The translations under genes and the position numbers were made by a program. From the NCBI GenBank assembly GCA_037447655.1, contig JBBHKE010003061.1, forward strand, positions 1 to 64,000: a stretch of 64,000 nucleotides of DNA. The letters run 5' to 3'. Below, piece after piece: positions 22,498 to 34,192 of the stretch. The notes beneath the pieces were generated by a model that was given only the letters and a program-made list of their open reading frames with translations, ran no database searches and was not told where the DNA came from. The stretch comes from Zygnema cylindricum. Taxonomy: Eukaryota > Streptophyta > Zygnematophyceae > Zygnematales > Zygnemataceae. The stretch's first letter is position 1. Every line of letters starts with the position of its first letter.

Positions 22498-23679
22498 TGA
22501 AACTCTAAGACCTCCATTGGCCCTCAGAGTAAGCAGATCCAAAAGAAGCTTATCTAGATAGTGCCGACTCCAATTTGATAAAAACCGAAATGACTGACCC
22601 CTTGACAATTACAAACCCATTATAGCGTCACCCCTCTGAAATAAGTCTTCTTGTGTGCTCAGTTCCACCACAGAATGCAAAGTTAGAATATGAGATTTAG
22701 ACACATTCACCCACTTTTGACTTTCCCTTAGAAATGCTGCCACCCTGGCAAAAATAAACACTGATCGACTTCATCCTTGTGTAGCTTGGACTCCCCTGAG
22801 TCCGCAGCAAAAAGAATCACTGAAAATGGTCAAGTAAATTGATAGTTATGGTTGCCCAAAGTAAGCCATTTATACTAGGTGCTCTCTCAAAGAGAGGGTC
22901 CTATCTGCCAAATTTTTCTAAGTCCTATCTCCCTCTAAAACACTATCAACTGAAGTACGGCACCAATCAAATAATTGTGTCGTACAAAAAAGTACAAGTG
23001 TCGGTGTACTTTCTGTACGGCCATCGTACGACATGGCCAAAATGTCGACACATGTCATCTCCAGTTTTGTTCACGTAATCCTCGGAGATGCCGCAATCCA
23101 ATGTCATTTTGCCACGTGTCATCCTATGTGGCGATGACCGCAAACCGCCGAAATCTTCTTCCGCGATCTCGGCATCCTTTTCGGCCGTCCGATCAAAACA
23201 AGTTTTCGATCGTAGCCGTCATAAATACGTGCGCGGTATTTGTTTCGTGTTCGAAACAAATGTCGGTATGAGTTTCATATACATTAAACCGTACTCCGTA
23301 CTATCTATAACTGTATCTATGCACTACGTATACATTTCCAGTTTAATGATAAAGTCTACGTGTAACTAATTAAATAATTATCAAACCTTATATGTCTTAA
23401 TACTAGCGCTAGACTAAATGGTTAAAGCTACCGGCTATGATTGATTGACAGACGGCACGTACCAGGATCAATTCTTGGGTCCATGAACTATTTTTTTGTA
23501 AGTCTACCTAATTTACCCCTTATCTTCTCTAGAGAGCTTAGGCAGCCATGGCTCTAGCTCCCTATCCAGCCTTCAGTGACTACACGAAGTGTGGGGGCTT
23601 AGAGAGGGGAGTTAGAGGCAGACTGCCTCTGCCTTTTTCTATCCTATTTACAGACCTAGAAAATACACAAATATCAACA
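22498..23679 (-). repeat. D-array LTR 5 (5' LTR of D3)
   Basis: Abuts a perfect primer-binding site at 22483-22497. TATAAATGG on the minus strand (22866-22874) is a plausible TATA box. tRNA-like module at about 23410-23486 with TGGTTAAAGCTA, GGATCAATTC and then a T7 run. Ends ATCAACA at 23679. Confidence 0.87.
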
Positions 23680-23971
23680 TTAAACACCCACTTACACCTG
23701 ATTGGCTATCTCTAAGGAAGATAGTCCACCAATTCCCATGTATCGGCCGCCATAATTGAAGTCATCTCCACATTAATGGTTGTCTTCCACTGGTTCATTT
23801 CAAGAGAGTTCATTGCCTACTTATAAGTTTAGGTTCATCGGGGTGAGAGAGTTTGGTTAACTTGTTGGTAACTTGTCTCTCTTGCAGTCTTTTGCTGCTT
23901 CTTTTTCCTCCCTCAAACTTTGTTGCCAGAATAGATAGCTCTTGTGGATTTTTCCGAACAGTTTCGACTTC
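23680..23971. other. Short spacer between D array and element A2
   Basis: About 290 bp with no ORF or repeat that I recognise. It may be a piece of host DNA or of another element. Confidence 0.4.
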
Positions 23972-25025
23972 TGTAGAAATTAATGGTCCATTTAAATTAT
24001 TTTCTAAGTCTAAATAGAAATATAGAAAGAAGTCGAGGCAGTCTACCTCTAACTTTTCTCTCCAACTCTCAAACTTGTCATAGTCACTGAGAAATTGGAG
24101 AGGGAGCTAGAGCCATGGCTACCTAGGCTATCCAGAAGTTTACGGGGATTATATATTAGTAAGGGGTTTATTTACTAAAAGGAAAGTGCCGGCTACAAGA
24201 TTTGATCCTTGTACCTACCAGCCGGCAGACAACCGGTAGCCGGTAGCCTTAGTCGTTAAGTCTTTATCGAGTGTTACGTAATATAGGGTTTGATATTTAA
24301 TTAAATATTATCAAGTAGGAAAATTCATTTAACTATAACTATTTACGGGAGACATAGATCCAAAATTGTAAGGGTACGGATTGCTGTACGGATAAGAAAC
24401 CAATACCGCACATTTGTTTCTTCATAGAAAAGAATATCGCACATTTATTTATTACGGCTACAATTAAATATGAATTTAATCAGACGGCCGGAAGTAACGC
24501 CGAGATCGCGGAAGAGGATTTTGGCGATTTGTGGACATCGCCACATCGGATAACACGTGGCGGAATTACATTGGATCGCGGCATCTCAGAGGATTACGGG
24601 AGCAAATCCGGACATACCACGTGTCAACATTTAGGCCATGTCGTACAGTGTTCGTACAAAAAGTACACCGGTAGCTGTACTTTTATAACGAAACTGCATT
24701 CTGGTTGGCTCCGTACATCAGTACATAGAGTCTGTGAGAGAGATAGGACTTGGAAAAATTAGGAGATATGACCCTCTCTCCCAGAGAGCTTCTGTACAAA
24801 AGGTCAACTTTGACCCTCCTTAACTGACAGCTCAGGGGAGCAAATTCAGAGATTCTTTTTGCTATCGACTCATAGGAGGCTTATCTTCACAAAGGTGAAG
24901 TTGGTCAGCGTTATTGTATGTCAGGGTGGTAGTTGTTTTTGCTGAAACACAAAGGGGTCCGGGTTTTCTTAGAGGCTTCTTGGAAGCTGTCCACTCTGAG
25001 GACTTATGGAGGTCTCAGAGTTTCA
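23972..25025 (+). repeat. 5' LTR of A2
   Basis: Same limits and length as the A1 LTRs. Its U5 end keeps the intact leader ATG: the frame opens at 25006 with MEVSEFQ inside the LTR and runs on through the primer-binding site as VMGPP. Antisense tRNA-like module at about 24195-24262 (B box AGGATCAAATC; A-box-like TTAACGACTAAGGC). G-box-like sites near 24554 and 24620. Confidence 0.92.
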
Positions 25026-27166
25026 GGTTATGGGCCCACCCTCTAAGGTACCCATCTTTAATGGAACTAGCTTCATATACTGGGAAAGTATGATGATAAG
25101 AGCTCTATGTGAAAAAGTGTTTTGGGGGATAGTGAGTGGACGGTTGGGGCGTCCATCGAGTCTTGGAATTCCTCTAAGGTTTGGAGGAAGCAGATTCACC
25201 AGGAAAGAGGATCCACCTTCAACAGAGGAAACAAAAGAAGGAGAGATGGTGGACAATGGAAAAGAGAAAGAGGAGACCACACCCATAGCAACTGGTTCGG
25301 CATTCATGTCACCTATCTCGAGGAACGAGGAGAATGATACTAAAACCTGGGACTTCATTAATATGGCGGCAAAACACTTCATCCTACGCCATCTCATTCA
25401 AGGACTTGCATGTCCTCATTTGCAGGTAGAAAGGGCATCCAATCTTTGGATGGCTCTCATAAAGATGTACCGAAGTGGTACGATTCAGCAACAACAGTTG
25501 GCTGATCAGAAAGTTAAGGAGTATGTATACAAAGGGGGGAAGATGTTGGATTATTGCAATGAGCTTGCTACACTCTTCATGGAGCTAGAGAGTGCGGGAA
25601 AAGATTTTAGTGAAAAAGAAAAGGTTAACTGTTTACTGATGAAGTTACCCGATGAGTTCGAGAACATAGTCAACCGTGTGCAGGACTTGCCGAACTCAAG
25701 GTGGATATGGAACTCAGTGGTAGGGATGATTCTCGTTCGGGAGAATACGATTCAGATCCGAAGGGGAGGAAAGAGTGGCAAAGCCTTGGCAACTGCAAGG
25801 ATTCCCGGAAACCGGTCGGAAACTATGGGGGGAGGGAGCAGAAAAATCAGACCGACGAGTTCGGCCCAAGGGCTCCCAAAGGTTTATGTCATTTTTGTAA
25901 AAAACATGGGCACTATATGGCAGAGTGCACTAAGCAAACCGAGCTTCGGTTAAAAGAGGGGCAGACCGGTGGTACCCCGAGAGGAAAGAAAAATGCCCTT
26001 GTGACACAGGTACATGAGGCGGAATTCGAGGACGAGGACGATGAGCTCCTTTTGGATGAGGAGTTAGAGGCGAAAAACGAGGTCGAAATTCCACGAAGGC
26101 AAAAATGTGCTTACGGTGGATTCAAAGGTGAAGCAGGCTGGATTGTAGATTCAGGTGCCTCCATGCACATGTGTAAGGATAGGCACCTGTTCACTAACAT
26201 AAGAAAGATTCCCACCGTAGAGATAGAGTACGGGGATGGTAGGATAGTCACCACTACTCTTCAAGGATCGGTAGATCTGAAAGTGTTAGTAGAAGGAAAG
26301 ACATCCATATTAACATTCTCCGATGTATTGTTTATTCCGCAGCTGAACAAAAACCTTATTTCTACATCTATATTAGATGATAAGGGTTTTTTCACTAGCA
26401 CTAGGGAAGGAGTCTTTACTGCTAGTTTTGAGGAGGATGTCTATTTCATTGCTGAGAAAGGTAGCCATGGGATGTTTAGGCTGATCTTAAGTAATGAAAT
26501 GAAGAAACTTTATTATGCTGGCGTTCATGATATTATGATGTGGCATAAGAGGCTTGGGCATGTGAATCTAGATAAGTTAAGAGAGATGAAAAAGATTAGA
26601 GTGGTGGAAGGGATTTAGTTCATTGAGAGTGATGATATAAGAGAATTTAGTGGGTGTGCTCAAGGTAAAACACACAGATTACCCTTTCCTAAAACAGCCA
26701 CCTACAAGGGAGAAAAACTTCTAGATCTAGTACACATAGATATTTGGGGACCGGCTAGAGTGCCCTCACCGGGGGGGAAGAAATTTATGATGACTATAAC
26801 TGATGATTGGTCTCGGTATTTCCGGGTGTAATTTTTGAAAAACAAGTCAGAAGCTGAGGATTGTTTTAGACAATATAAAGCATGGAGCGAAAAACTCCAT
26901 GAAACTCCAATCAAGAGAGTAAGGAGTGACAATGGTGGAGAGTATACTTCTAACCAGTTTGAGGATTTTTTGAGGGAAGATGGGGTCCAACACCAAAAGA
27001 CAGTTCCAGAAAATACGGAACAAAATGGGGTAGCTGAAAGGTTAAATAGAACACTAAGTGATAGTGCTAGAAGTATGTTGTCGGATAAGAAGATAGGAAA
27101 AAGGTTTTGGGCAGAAGCAATGAACTGTGCTAATTACCTCAAAAATAGAGTTCTTACTTCAGCTAT
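25006..27166 (+). pseudogene. Gag-protease-integrase part of A2, inactivated
   Basis: The best-preserved gag here, with start ATG inside the LTR. A 16-base deletion relative to A1 near 25795 shifts the frame from gag (25006-25953) to the next frame (zinc knuckle CHFCKKHGHYMAEC near 25888; protease with intact DSG at about 26148). Further stops at 26616 and 26829. The integrase keeps D, D and E with 35 residues between the last two (SDNGG ... NGVAER), unlike A1. Confidence 0.9.
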
Positions 27167-28079
27167 TACGGACAGCGCAGCACATAAACGTTGACAAATT
27201 TAAAACAATACTTTTTAGTTCTAAAACTATAGTACCGAAACGAAAATATTAAATTACCTTGTAAATTTGCAAATCAATCTTTTTCGAAAAACAGACGAAC
27301 AGACGAACAGAGCAGACGAACACATCTGTCAGACTGCCGCCATTTACTGCCACCATGGATTTGATATGAGGGCGTAACTAACCTTTGCAAAAAAAAAAAA
27401 CAGTCAAAAGGACATTCTGGACGGGTATGGGAGCGTGGAACTCAAGTAAAACCCCCTTAAATTAGAAATAATCAAGGAAATATCGCGATTTTTTATCGAA
27501 TTCGGGGGGAAGGGGGTCTGCGGCGCGTCCGGGGAATAACATGTTCTGTTCAGTGTACTGGCTGTACATTTATCTGTACGGTCCGTACAGTTATCGCCGA
27601 TAAACAACCGATATTATTGGTTAATTATCGGCGATAACACCGATAGCGATATATCGTACCAATAAATCGATTATTCGCAACCCGAAAAAAGGCCCATATC
27701 GGTTATCGGCAAATCCTTACCAATACACAACATTAATTTTTTCGTCTTTTCTCTCTTTTTGCTTTGGGCTCGACGGACGGCGTGTGGAGGTCCATTATGG
27801 TTTTTGTACTCTTTTTTCTTTTTTACTTTTCTTCTTCTTTCCTTTTTTGTTTCTTTACCTTTTTTTTTCGCCATTATGGTTCATTATGGCTTGAGGCACG
27901 CAGATGTTTCTTTTCTTTACATTTTCCCTTTTTTTACTTTTTTTTCTTCTTTAATTTTTCTGGTCTTCACTTTCTTTTTTGTTTATCGTTTTGTTTCTTC
28001 TTCCTTTTATTTTAAACTGACTGATTGCATGGAACTCTGGATAATGAACATGTGACAGGCGTTCTGTTAAAATTTCAAC
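27167..28079. other. AT- and pyrimidine-rich DNA with a possible hAT-like remnant
   Basis: No gene seen. 27595-27716 holds inverted ATCGGCGATAA-type blocks like those at the ends of the hAT element at 50485-51536, so a decayed relative is possible. 27735-28015 is T-rich low-complexity DNA; ORFs there are Phe-rich artefacts. Confidence 0.35.
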
Positions 28080-28440
28080 TTAACATCTCCATTGGTGGGC
28101 TTAAGTTTTAATTAGTGTGTATCTGTTAAACTTAACACTTCAATTTTTGGCCTGATGGTTAAGTAATATATCTTCTTAAACTTTGAAATTTAATTTTCGG
28201 TCTGTTGTTGAAGTACCAAATAGTGTGGATCTCTTGACTTTCAATTTGAATTTTTGGACTGATTGCGAAGTAATGTCGTCTTTTTTAACTTTAATTTTGG
28301 ACGGATGTAGAAGTACCAATTAGTGTGGATGTGTTAAACTTGAACTTCAAACTTTGTACTGGTGTCTCATAAGCAAATAGTGTGGATCTGTTAATTTTGT
28401 GCTTTTATTCCTGGACGTAACACAATGTAGTGTGGACTTT
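28080..28440. repeat. Diverged tandem repeat, about 60-bp unit, six copies
   Basis: Recurring AGTGTGGATCTGTTAA plus an AACTTCAATTTTTGGACTGATG-like half (shown only in part). Spacing near 60 bp. No coding frame. Confidence 0.7.
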
Positions 28441-29049
28441 CCACTGTTGCAGCTCCGCCGTTGATTGCCTGGAAATATGATTTTCAGCCGGAGCCGGGAT
28501 CGAGGGAGGAAGCCTTGGTGGAGGTTTTGAGAAACCCAAGAGATTGGGTGTAATTTTCCTTCTACTTTTACAAGGGACGAAATTTCTTCTTTTTCTTTTT
28601 GCCGGTTTCGAGTTGGAAGGTTCTCCATCGGTTGTTTATCACCTTCGATTTGCCGTAGATGACTTATTTGTGACCGGTCTTTTTGACTTCTTTTTGTTAG
28701 TTGTTTTTCGTCATTAGTCTATGACACAATAGGGAGGTTTAGTTTAAGGTGCGAGTTTTTGGTTGCCCGTAGCTTTGCTCCTTGTTGTTATTTTTAAAGT
28801 TCAAACTAAAGTTAAATTTAAGTTTGTTTGTTGTTAGTATTAAAGTACTAACATTGTAACAGAGCTTGTGTCAGTAGGAACAAAGAAGAAAATTTAGAAA
28901 AAGTCCACTTCGTTACCTCCGTATTCGTATTTTTCAAGTTTGCTTTTCTGTAGAGTTCACCTTCGTACCTTTCAACTTATTTGTGGTGTGCATAAGTACA
29001 CTCCTTCCTAGCAGCCCAAGCTCATCCACTCCTATATGTCAAGCTGCCA

Positions 29050-29335
29050 GATCAACGAGTAACTTGAGTCACCTACTAGAGTTACGGGAGTTACTCGAGT
29101 TACTCACTCCTCGAGTTACGAGAGTTGGTTGAGTTGATCGTGTCACTTGTTACTTGAGTTACGAGCTTCTCGAGTGTTGAGTTACTCGAGTTATGAGCTA
29201 CTCGAGTTACTCAAGTTACCTGTTACTTGAGTTACTCCAGCTACTCGAGTCACTCGAGTTACTCAAGTTAGGAGTTGAGTTACGAGTTACTCGAATTACT
29301 CAAGTTAAGAGTTTTTATGGTAAACTCGAGTTACG
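29050..29335. repeat. Degenerate GAGTTACTC repeat
   Basis: Dozens of partly overlapping GAGTTACTCGAGTTAC-type motifs, many containing the palindrome CTCGAG. It has both tandem and inverted character. The ORF of Ser/Tyr/Leu repeats across it is an artefact. Confidence 0.85.
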
Positions 29336-29931
29336 AGAAAAACACAAGTATCCTAAGCCAAAAATTGAGAGGCAGTCACGACGCTAATAAATTTGCCAGC
29401 TTTTAAGCACGGCACATGTGTCACCATCACAAACTCGGAAATCGATGCCAAAAGCCGATCCGCATGCCCCGACTCGGGATCAAAATCTCCACAACCCAAC
29501 AAAATGCTGAGGATGTACACGAGGTAATACCAAAGAAAAAAAATGATTATTGACACGCGAGAGAGAGAAAGAGAGAGACAAAAGTAAGGGTGAGGGGGAA
29601 AGGCCATTGAGGGTGAGGGGATAAGGGTAAGGGGTAAGGTGAGGTAAGAGGGGCAGTTGGCCAAACACCTGTCAAACGGTTCAAGCCACCAAAGTGTTAG
29701 GAAGACTAGGCAAGTTTGTTCATGTCAAACAAACTTGTGTGAACGACAAAATGACGGAACTAGGTCTCGAAAGGTCTCGATTTGAATGGGTACCGTAACA
29801 TAATTACCCCAAACTCTAAAAAAACCCTTGTAAATCACGAGGGGGAGTGAATGTAGGAGGGACATCAAAAGGTGATCAAGCCTCGTTTGCACAGCGGGAC
29901 GAAGGTGCAGTTGAATATAATAAAGGGAAGG
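29336..29931. other. No feature recognised
   Basis: Contains a purine-rich patch (about 29560-29655) and only short ORFs. I see nothing supportable. Confidence 0.4.
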
Positions 29932-30151
29932 TACACCGCTAATCGCCATTAGTGTCAAAGTTTTTCTCGCCACTTAAATACATTTTTTTCGTGCACACTT
30001 GTCGGATTGTCAACTGATGGTTGCTATTGGAAGGCAAGATCCTCGCCTTCCTATTGGCAATCTCCGATTAACAACCCGACAAGTGTGCACGACGGAGAAA
30101 AGATATTTTAAGTGGCGAAAAAACTTTTACACTAATAATGGTGACGGTGTA
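29932..30151. mobile_element. Palindromic MITE, TACACC family
   Basis: Termini TACACCGCTAATCGCC and GGTGACGGTGTA are inverted, and the whole 220 bp folds back on itself: GCCACTTAAA pairs with TTTAAGTGGC, CGTGCACACTTGTCGG with CCGACAAGTGTGCACG, and the centre is GCAAGATCCTCGCC. The ends begin and finish with TA. A relative, more decayed, lies at 34193-34400. Confidence 0.85.
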
Positions 30152-31247
30152 GTTAAGGGAGGACTGTCAAGTGCTACAAAACGACAAAAATTGGTTTGGG
30201 TATTTGGCCTTGACCACAAAATAAATTTCGACATTGAAGACATTGTATATGTTGTGTTGGGCAAGGGAGAAGGGGCATAAATGTGTTTTTGAACATGGTC
30301 GGTCAATATAAAGGAAGACTATATGAAGAATATGAAAAACGATAGGGGGGACACGGGGGAAAACAGAAGGGAGGGTGGAAAAGATGGTGTGGGGAAAATG
30401 AGTGGATAGAGTCGAAAAGTGGGGGATAGGAGGGAAATGAGTAATAATGTAAAAGAAAAACACTGGCATGCGTCGATTTATTCTTTTTTCTTGCCGAAAA
30501 AAGTTATAAAAGTAAGAACCTATCTTGGAACCCGTCCCTCGTTTTTTTTTTCTCTTTTTGTTTTTTTTAAGGGTTCCATTTGTGAATGTTTGAATAATAA
30601 GGGGAAAAAGAGATAGGGGAAAAAAAAATAAAACTACCTAAGAGACACACTTGTACGCTCCAATGTATTGAATTTTTTTCGATAATATAAAAAATTAAAA
30701 CGTTCCCATGAAAGTACAAGAACTGCAGTGTAGGAGATTGTCCTGGTACAACATTATCCGTACAAGTGTTCAAGAGAAGTACAGCAAAATCAAAACAAAA
30801 AGTAATCCTTTACCTCTTCGAGAGCATAAAAATATAATACACGTAGGACGGTGTTATCCATAACCCTGTAGGGTTTTAGGCGGAAGAATAGAAAGTACAT
30901 TAAATGTGAACGGGACAATGGGTTAGACTGTCACGTAGTAGCACGTGACGTAACATGTATTACATTTTGACTTTCATCGTTTTGGAGCCTCATCAACCTC
31001 CTTCTCCCTCTCCCTCCCCCTCTCCCCCCCTCCCCTCCCCCTCCCTCTCCCCTCTCCCTCTCTCTATTTGGTTCGCCGGGTTATCGAATGTCACTGCAAC
31101 AATTCCCGCATGTACGTCCAAAAATCTCATTGGCTGTTGTCGCTAACAAATTTCAAAAATCAAATCAAATGCCTTTACCTTCGCAATTCTGGTTTGACGA
31201 GTAACGGCTACCTACCTTCTTTAGATGGGTTTCCCATGTACAAATCA
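30152..31247. other. Intergenic DNA with CT-rich microsatellite
   Basis: 30988-31063 is a (CCCTCT)n-like tract. The rest has no ORF that I can support. Confidence 0.5.
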
Positions 31248-31880
31248 TTACAATTAATTAATTTTAATAATGCAAAAACAACAATTTGTGCTTAATAGGT
31301 TAGTGAAACCCTCCAACGGTTCAGATTTCCTCCAGCTTCTTGGCAAGCGCTAGATATTTTCGTACCTCAGAATGATTTTCTTTTAGGGTTTTTGACTGCA
31401 AATAACTGACATAGAACCAGGTAATTAAGTAAAGAAAATGTCACCTTTGACGGAAAACGGGAAGTCACCCTGAGCGGTTAATTATTTTCTTAGCCCCAAT
31501 CAGCGCCGCGTATCCACGTGGCGGCCTGGCCGTCGACAAGCCACTATCTAGAACAGCGGTTGGCGGCAGGTGGTACAAACCATAGAGGTCCCAGTCGTAC
31601 GGATTAGTACGTTTTATGCGTTTGTACTTTGGTACCTCTATGGTACAAACCCACATTTAATGAACGAGTACTTAAGTTCGCTGAAAGGTACGCCCACGAA
31701 GCGTATCTGCACTATCACGTATCACCAAGTGAAGCGTACCATCATGTACCTTTATGGTACATATGCCGTACACCTAGTCGCCCGCGAACGTGCACTCTAA
31801 GTCAACGCGAACGCATGGATTGCGCTGACCGTATGTCGTAAGCCTCCGTACGCACGTCAATTACGACGAGCAGCTTGAGG
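31248..31880. repeat. Unknown 0.63-kb repeat, copy 1
   Basis: Nearly identical in direct orientation to 37069-37690. Starts TTACAATTAATTAATTT; includes GCGCCGCGTATCCACGTGG and many GTAC tetranucleotides with ACCTCTATGGTACAAACC. No coding frame. Copy 1 continues into an LTR-like remnant, so both may be parts of an unidentified LTR. Confidence 0.85.
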
Positions 31881-31989
31881 TTATATTCTTGAGGTTGCCA
31901 TTCTTCAGTATTACAGACCGCCGTACGACTAGCATAACGTGTCGTTGCCGTGCGTTCGAACTACGGGCATGATAAACTGGATAGGGTAC

Positions 31990-32019
31990 ATGCCCGTGTA
32001 ACCGGCGTTGACTTATTAG
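31990..32019 (+). mobile_element. Helitron-type 3' terminus, slightly decayed
   Basis: Hairpin-forming GCCCGTGTAACCGGC (31992-32006), nine bases, then TTAG (32016-32019) followed by T. It matches the better-kept terminus at 49519-49546 on the other strand (hairpin, nine bases, CTAG, T). Helitrons end in a hairpin followed by CTRR and insert between A and T. The 5' end was not found. Confidence 0.5.
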
Positions 32020-32199
32020 TATACAAAAGCGTACAAAGCATTACAAACCCCCGTAATTCTTGTACGACTTTGTACGATACTAATAGTTGTTCGCCACTTG
32101 GCAAATACGACGCCATAGATTTTTCGCTTCCCCTTCACCAACCCGTAGGATTCTGCGACCTCTCGATCTATGGTGTTTTCAGCGCAAGCCGCCAAATGA

Positions 32200-32592
32200 A
32201 CCATTCCGGGTAATTGGCGCCAATACGGGCCGTCCGATTAAATGTTCCGGGCGTTTACGTTCGTTAAAATTGGGTCGTATAGAATGTTTTGTTTGTTCGT
32301 ATATTCTATGTCAGTTTCACATTGTTAAATGATTTTATTTTACAAGTACTCTTTATGGAATTACAGCACACCACATACGTATCGATCCAACGACATTAGG
32401 GCTGCTGGTAGATATGTTGTAGGACCAAGGTTTAAATCCTGGTTGATACACCATTTTTGTTAAGTACTGCCTTGACTTTTTTCTTCTTGTCTCTCCGGCT
32501 ACCAGGAAGGCAACCATGGTTTCTTTCTCTCTCTCTCTACATTCTAACATACTCGAACAAAAGACATAAGAATTAGAATAGATTTTACAACA
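32200..32592 (-). repeat. LTR remnant of an additional Copia-related family
   Basis: Shares the layout of the D LTRs but little exact sequence: a tRNA-like T arm (CCAAGGTTTAAATCCTGG, 32425-32442), T5 (32453-32457), GTTAAGTACTGCC, GGCAACCATGG, a CTCTCT run, then an end in ACAACA at 32592. No polypurine tract follows, so it looks like a solo or truncated LTR. The lower boundary is not resolved. Confidence 0.5.
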
Positions 32593-33468
32593 CATGGCAC
32601 TTACTTATCATATTTTCACTATGGTTATTAGTGTTGCCGGCGAAAGGAAGTACAAAAATGGTCCTCGTGAAACTAAGGCACATTGGCAACATTTTATGGG
32701 GGGAGGGTGCGAGTCTTTGCAACAAGAGCATAAGAGTTGGTTGTCGATCATTCTAACTCATTCCCCCGCCGCCGTGGCCTGTTACCAAGCTCCACAGGTG
32801 CCAACGATTGCCACCTTTTTCAACAATTTTTTTTCAGGCTTATTAAGCTCTTCAGCCATTCCCATCGTCTTTATTTTCGGATGCAAGTGTCGAAGCTTTC
32901 AATTTGCTACATCCTCTCTCCAATGGATATATCCTTCCAGTTGTTGATGTGCATGATCTCCTTTTATTGATTTAAACAAGAAAAGAGCAATTTTACCTAG
33001 GAATTGAACTGTACCCCTTAGCTTTTATCGAGTGGCCGATCTAAAATGGTTGGTGAGCTTATTCGAGATATATTTTTTCTCAATTTTTTCCTCTCAATGC
33101 TTCAATCTTCTATTTACGACGGCCTTTGTGATGGCTGAAGCACACGTTCCTCATCATGTTATACCATTTCATTCTACAAAACGACTCGTGGTTCTTTCCT
33201 AGCTTGTTAGCTCATGTTTTTTAATATAAAACCCCAAAGCGGATTCCACAACCATATTGTCACACGAGGTTGTTGTCCATACAATAGGGGATCATGAGGC
33301 AATTGTTCATTAAACTCTATGGGATATCCTACCCGATTGGGTGGCCCTTCATGTGGATTATAAAAACGCCCCCAAAATAGTTTGCAATACTGATATCTTT
33401 TGGAAACTCAAACATGCATCACCGCCAAAAAACTAAGTATTTCATTTTTTTTACGCATTTTATTTTAG
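32593..33468. other. No gene recognised upstream of candidate exon
   Basis: Two short plus ORFs overlap (32594-32947, 32737-32970) without domain features. AT-rich sequence before 33469 ends in a polypyrimidine stretch and AG, as expected of an intron end. Confidence 0.35.
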
Positions 33469-33684
33469 ATCGAACTCTCTTATCCTCCGTGGGTTCTCTT
33501 TGATGACCTTACCACCTTAGAATGTGTGGTTGACACTCACCAAGGACATTGTAATTTTTTCACGTCAAGTTGCCCACTAGGGGAGTTAGGAAATGATTGT
33601 TCGCAATCTTATCTTACTGCGGGTGGTACCACGAAGGTTTATCTTGGAATATCACCAATTACTTTTCAAGCGTATAATAGAAAC
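33469..33684 (+). CDS. Candidate internal exon, 72 codons, Cys-containing protein
   Basis: Bounded by TTTATTTTAG before and GTAAG after, with 216 bases open in one frame (phase 0 on both sides). The peptide runs IELSYPPWVLFDDL, ECVVDTHQGHCNFFTSSCPL, GNDCSQSYLTAGGTTK, YLGISPITFQAYNRN; four closely spaced Cys suggest an extracellular or lumenal protein. I do not recognise the family. It lies 2.1 kb upstream of and on the same strand as the secreted filamin-like exon at 35781, but that exon has its own start and signal peptide, so they are probably separate genes. Confidence 0.4.
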
Positions 33685-34192
33685 GTAAGATTCAAACGTG
33701 TGTTCGTCATACTTTTTTTAGACATACAATCGGGATGTACGGTTTGTACGAGGGTACTACTGCGTTTTACGAACCAGAAGTTTAAAACAACCTTAAAGTA
33801 AAGAAAATGCTTGCGACAAACAAGGGATGAATGTAGGCAAAGAGAACTTGACATAATTCACTAGTAATGATATTCAGGTGGAATTTGGTGCATTTGTATC
33901 TACCGTGTATGAGGCCACACAACCTCTATGACGTTTAGAGGAGTCATTGGTCGTCCACTGTTGACACTCATCTTTCTTGTCTAGTGTAGTGACTGGGCAT
34001 GATCAATCTTCCTTGTGGATGGTCGAGGAAGGTGGACATATACAACTTCAATGAAATAATTGCTTCTCGGATGCAAAAATATATAAGTAATATGAAGTAT
34101 AATAATGTACTTACATTAGTGTACATACTAGCTGAAACCCCATGCAGCCACACGAAATTTCTGTGGAATGTTCAAACGGTAGACCATTCATG
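33685..34192. other. No feature recognised
   Basis: If the exon at 33469 is real this is intron or 3' flank. No further exon could be placed. Confidence 0.3.

Larger units (their letters stand above)
12461..23679 (-). mobile_element. Array of five family-D Copia LTRs with four deleted internal regions
   Basis: Five minus-strand LTRs of about 0.97-1.18 kb (12461-13426, 14969-16139, 18076-19256, 19462-20643, 22498-23679) alternate with internal regions of about 1.54, 1.94, 0.2 and 1.85 kb. Neighbouring units share the LTR between them: on one side it is followed by a primer-binding site, on the other by a polypurine tract. Outer flanks CGACC and TTAAA do not match, so this was not one insertion. 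Recombination between LTRs of related elements, or serial tandem duplication, best explains it. No internal region encodes integrase or a whole reverse transcriptase. Confidence 0.88.
23972..27166 (+). mobile_element. Truncated Copia element A2 (5' half)
   Basis: 5' LTR 23972-25025, primer-binding site 25026-25040, then gag, protease and integrase up to the AILTSAI-equivalent region just past the integrase core. Colinear with A1 until base 27166, where the sequence changes abruptly to ACGGACAGCGC. Reverse transcriptase, RNase H and 3' LTR are missing, with no second LTR copy nearby. A deletion or a later rearrangement is inferred. Confidence 0.92.

Noticed and set aside
12461-23679. One large retroelement with five LTRs from a single insertion
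   Set aside because: Outer flanks do not match, each LTR has its own primer site or polypurine tract, and internal deletions differ; an array of several units fits better.
27671-28055. Phe-rich or Lys-rich membrane-like ORFs on both strands
   Set aside because: Low-complexity T-rich DNA; no start context or domain.
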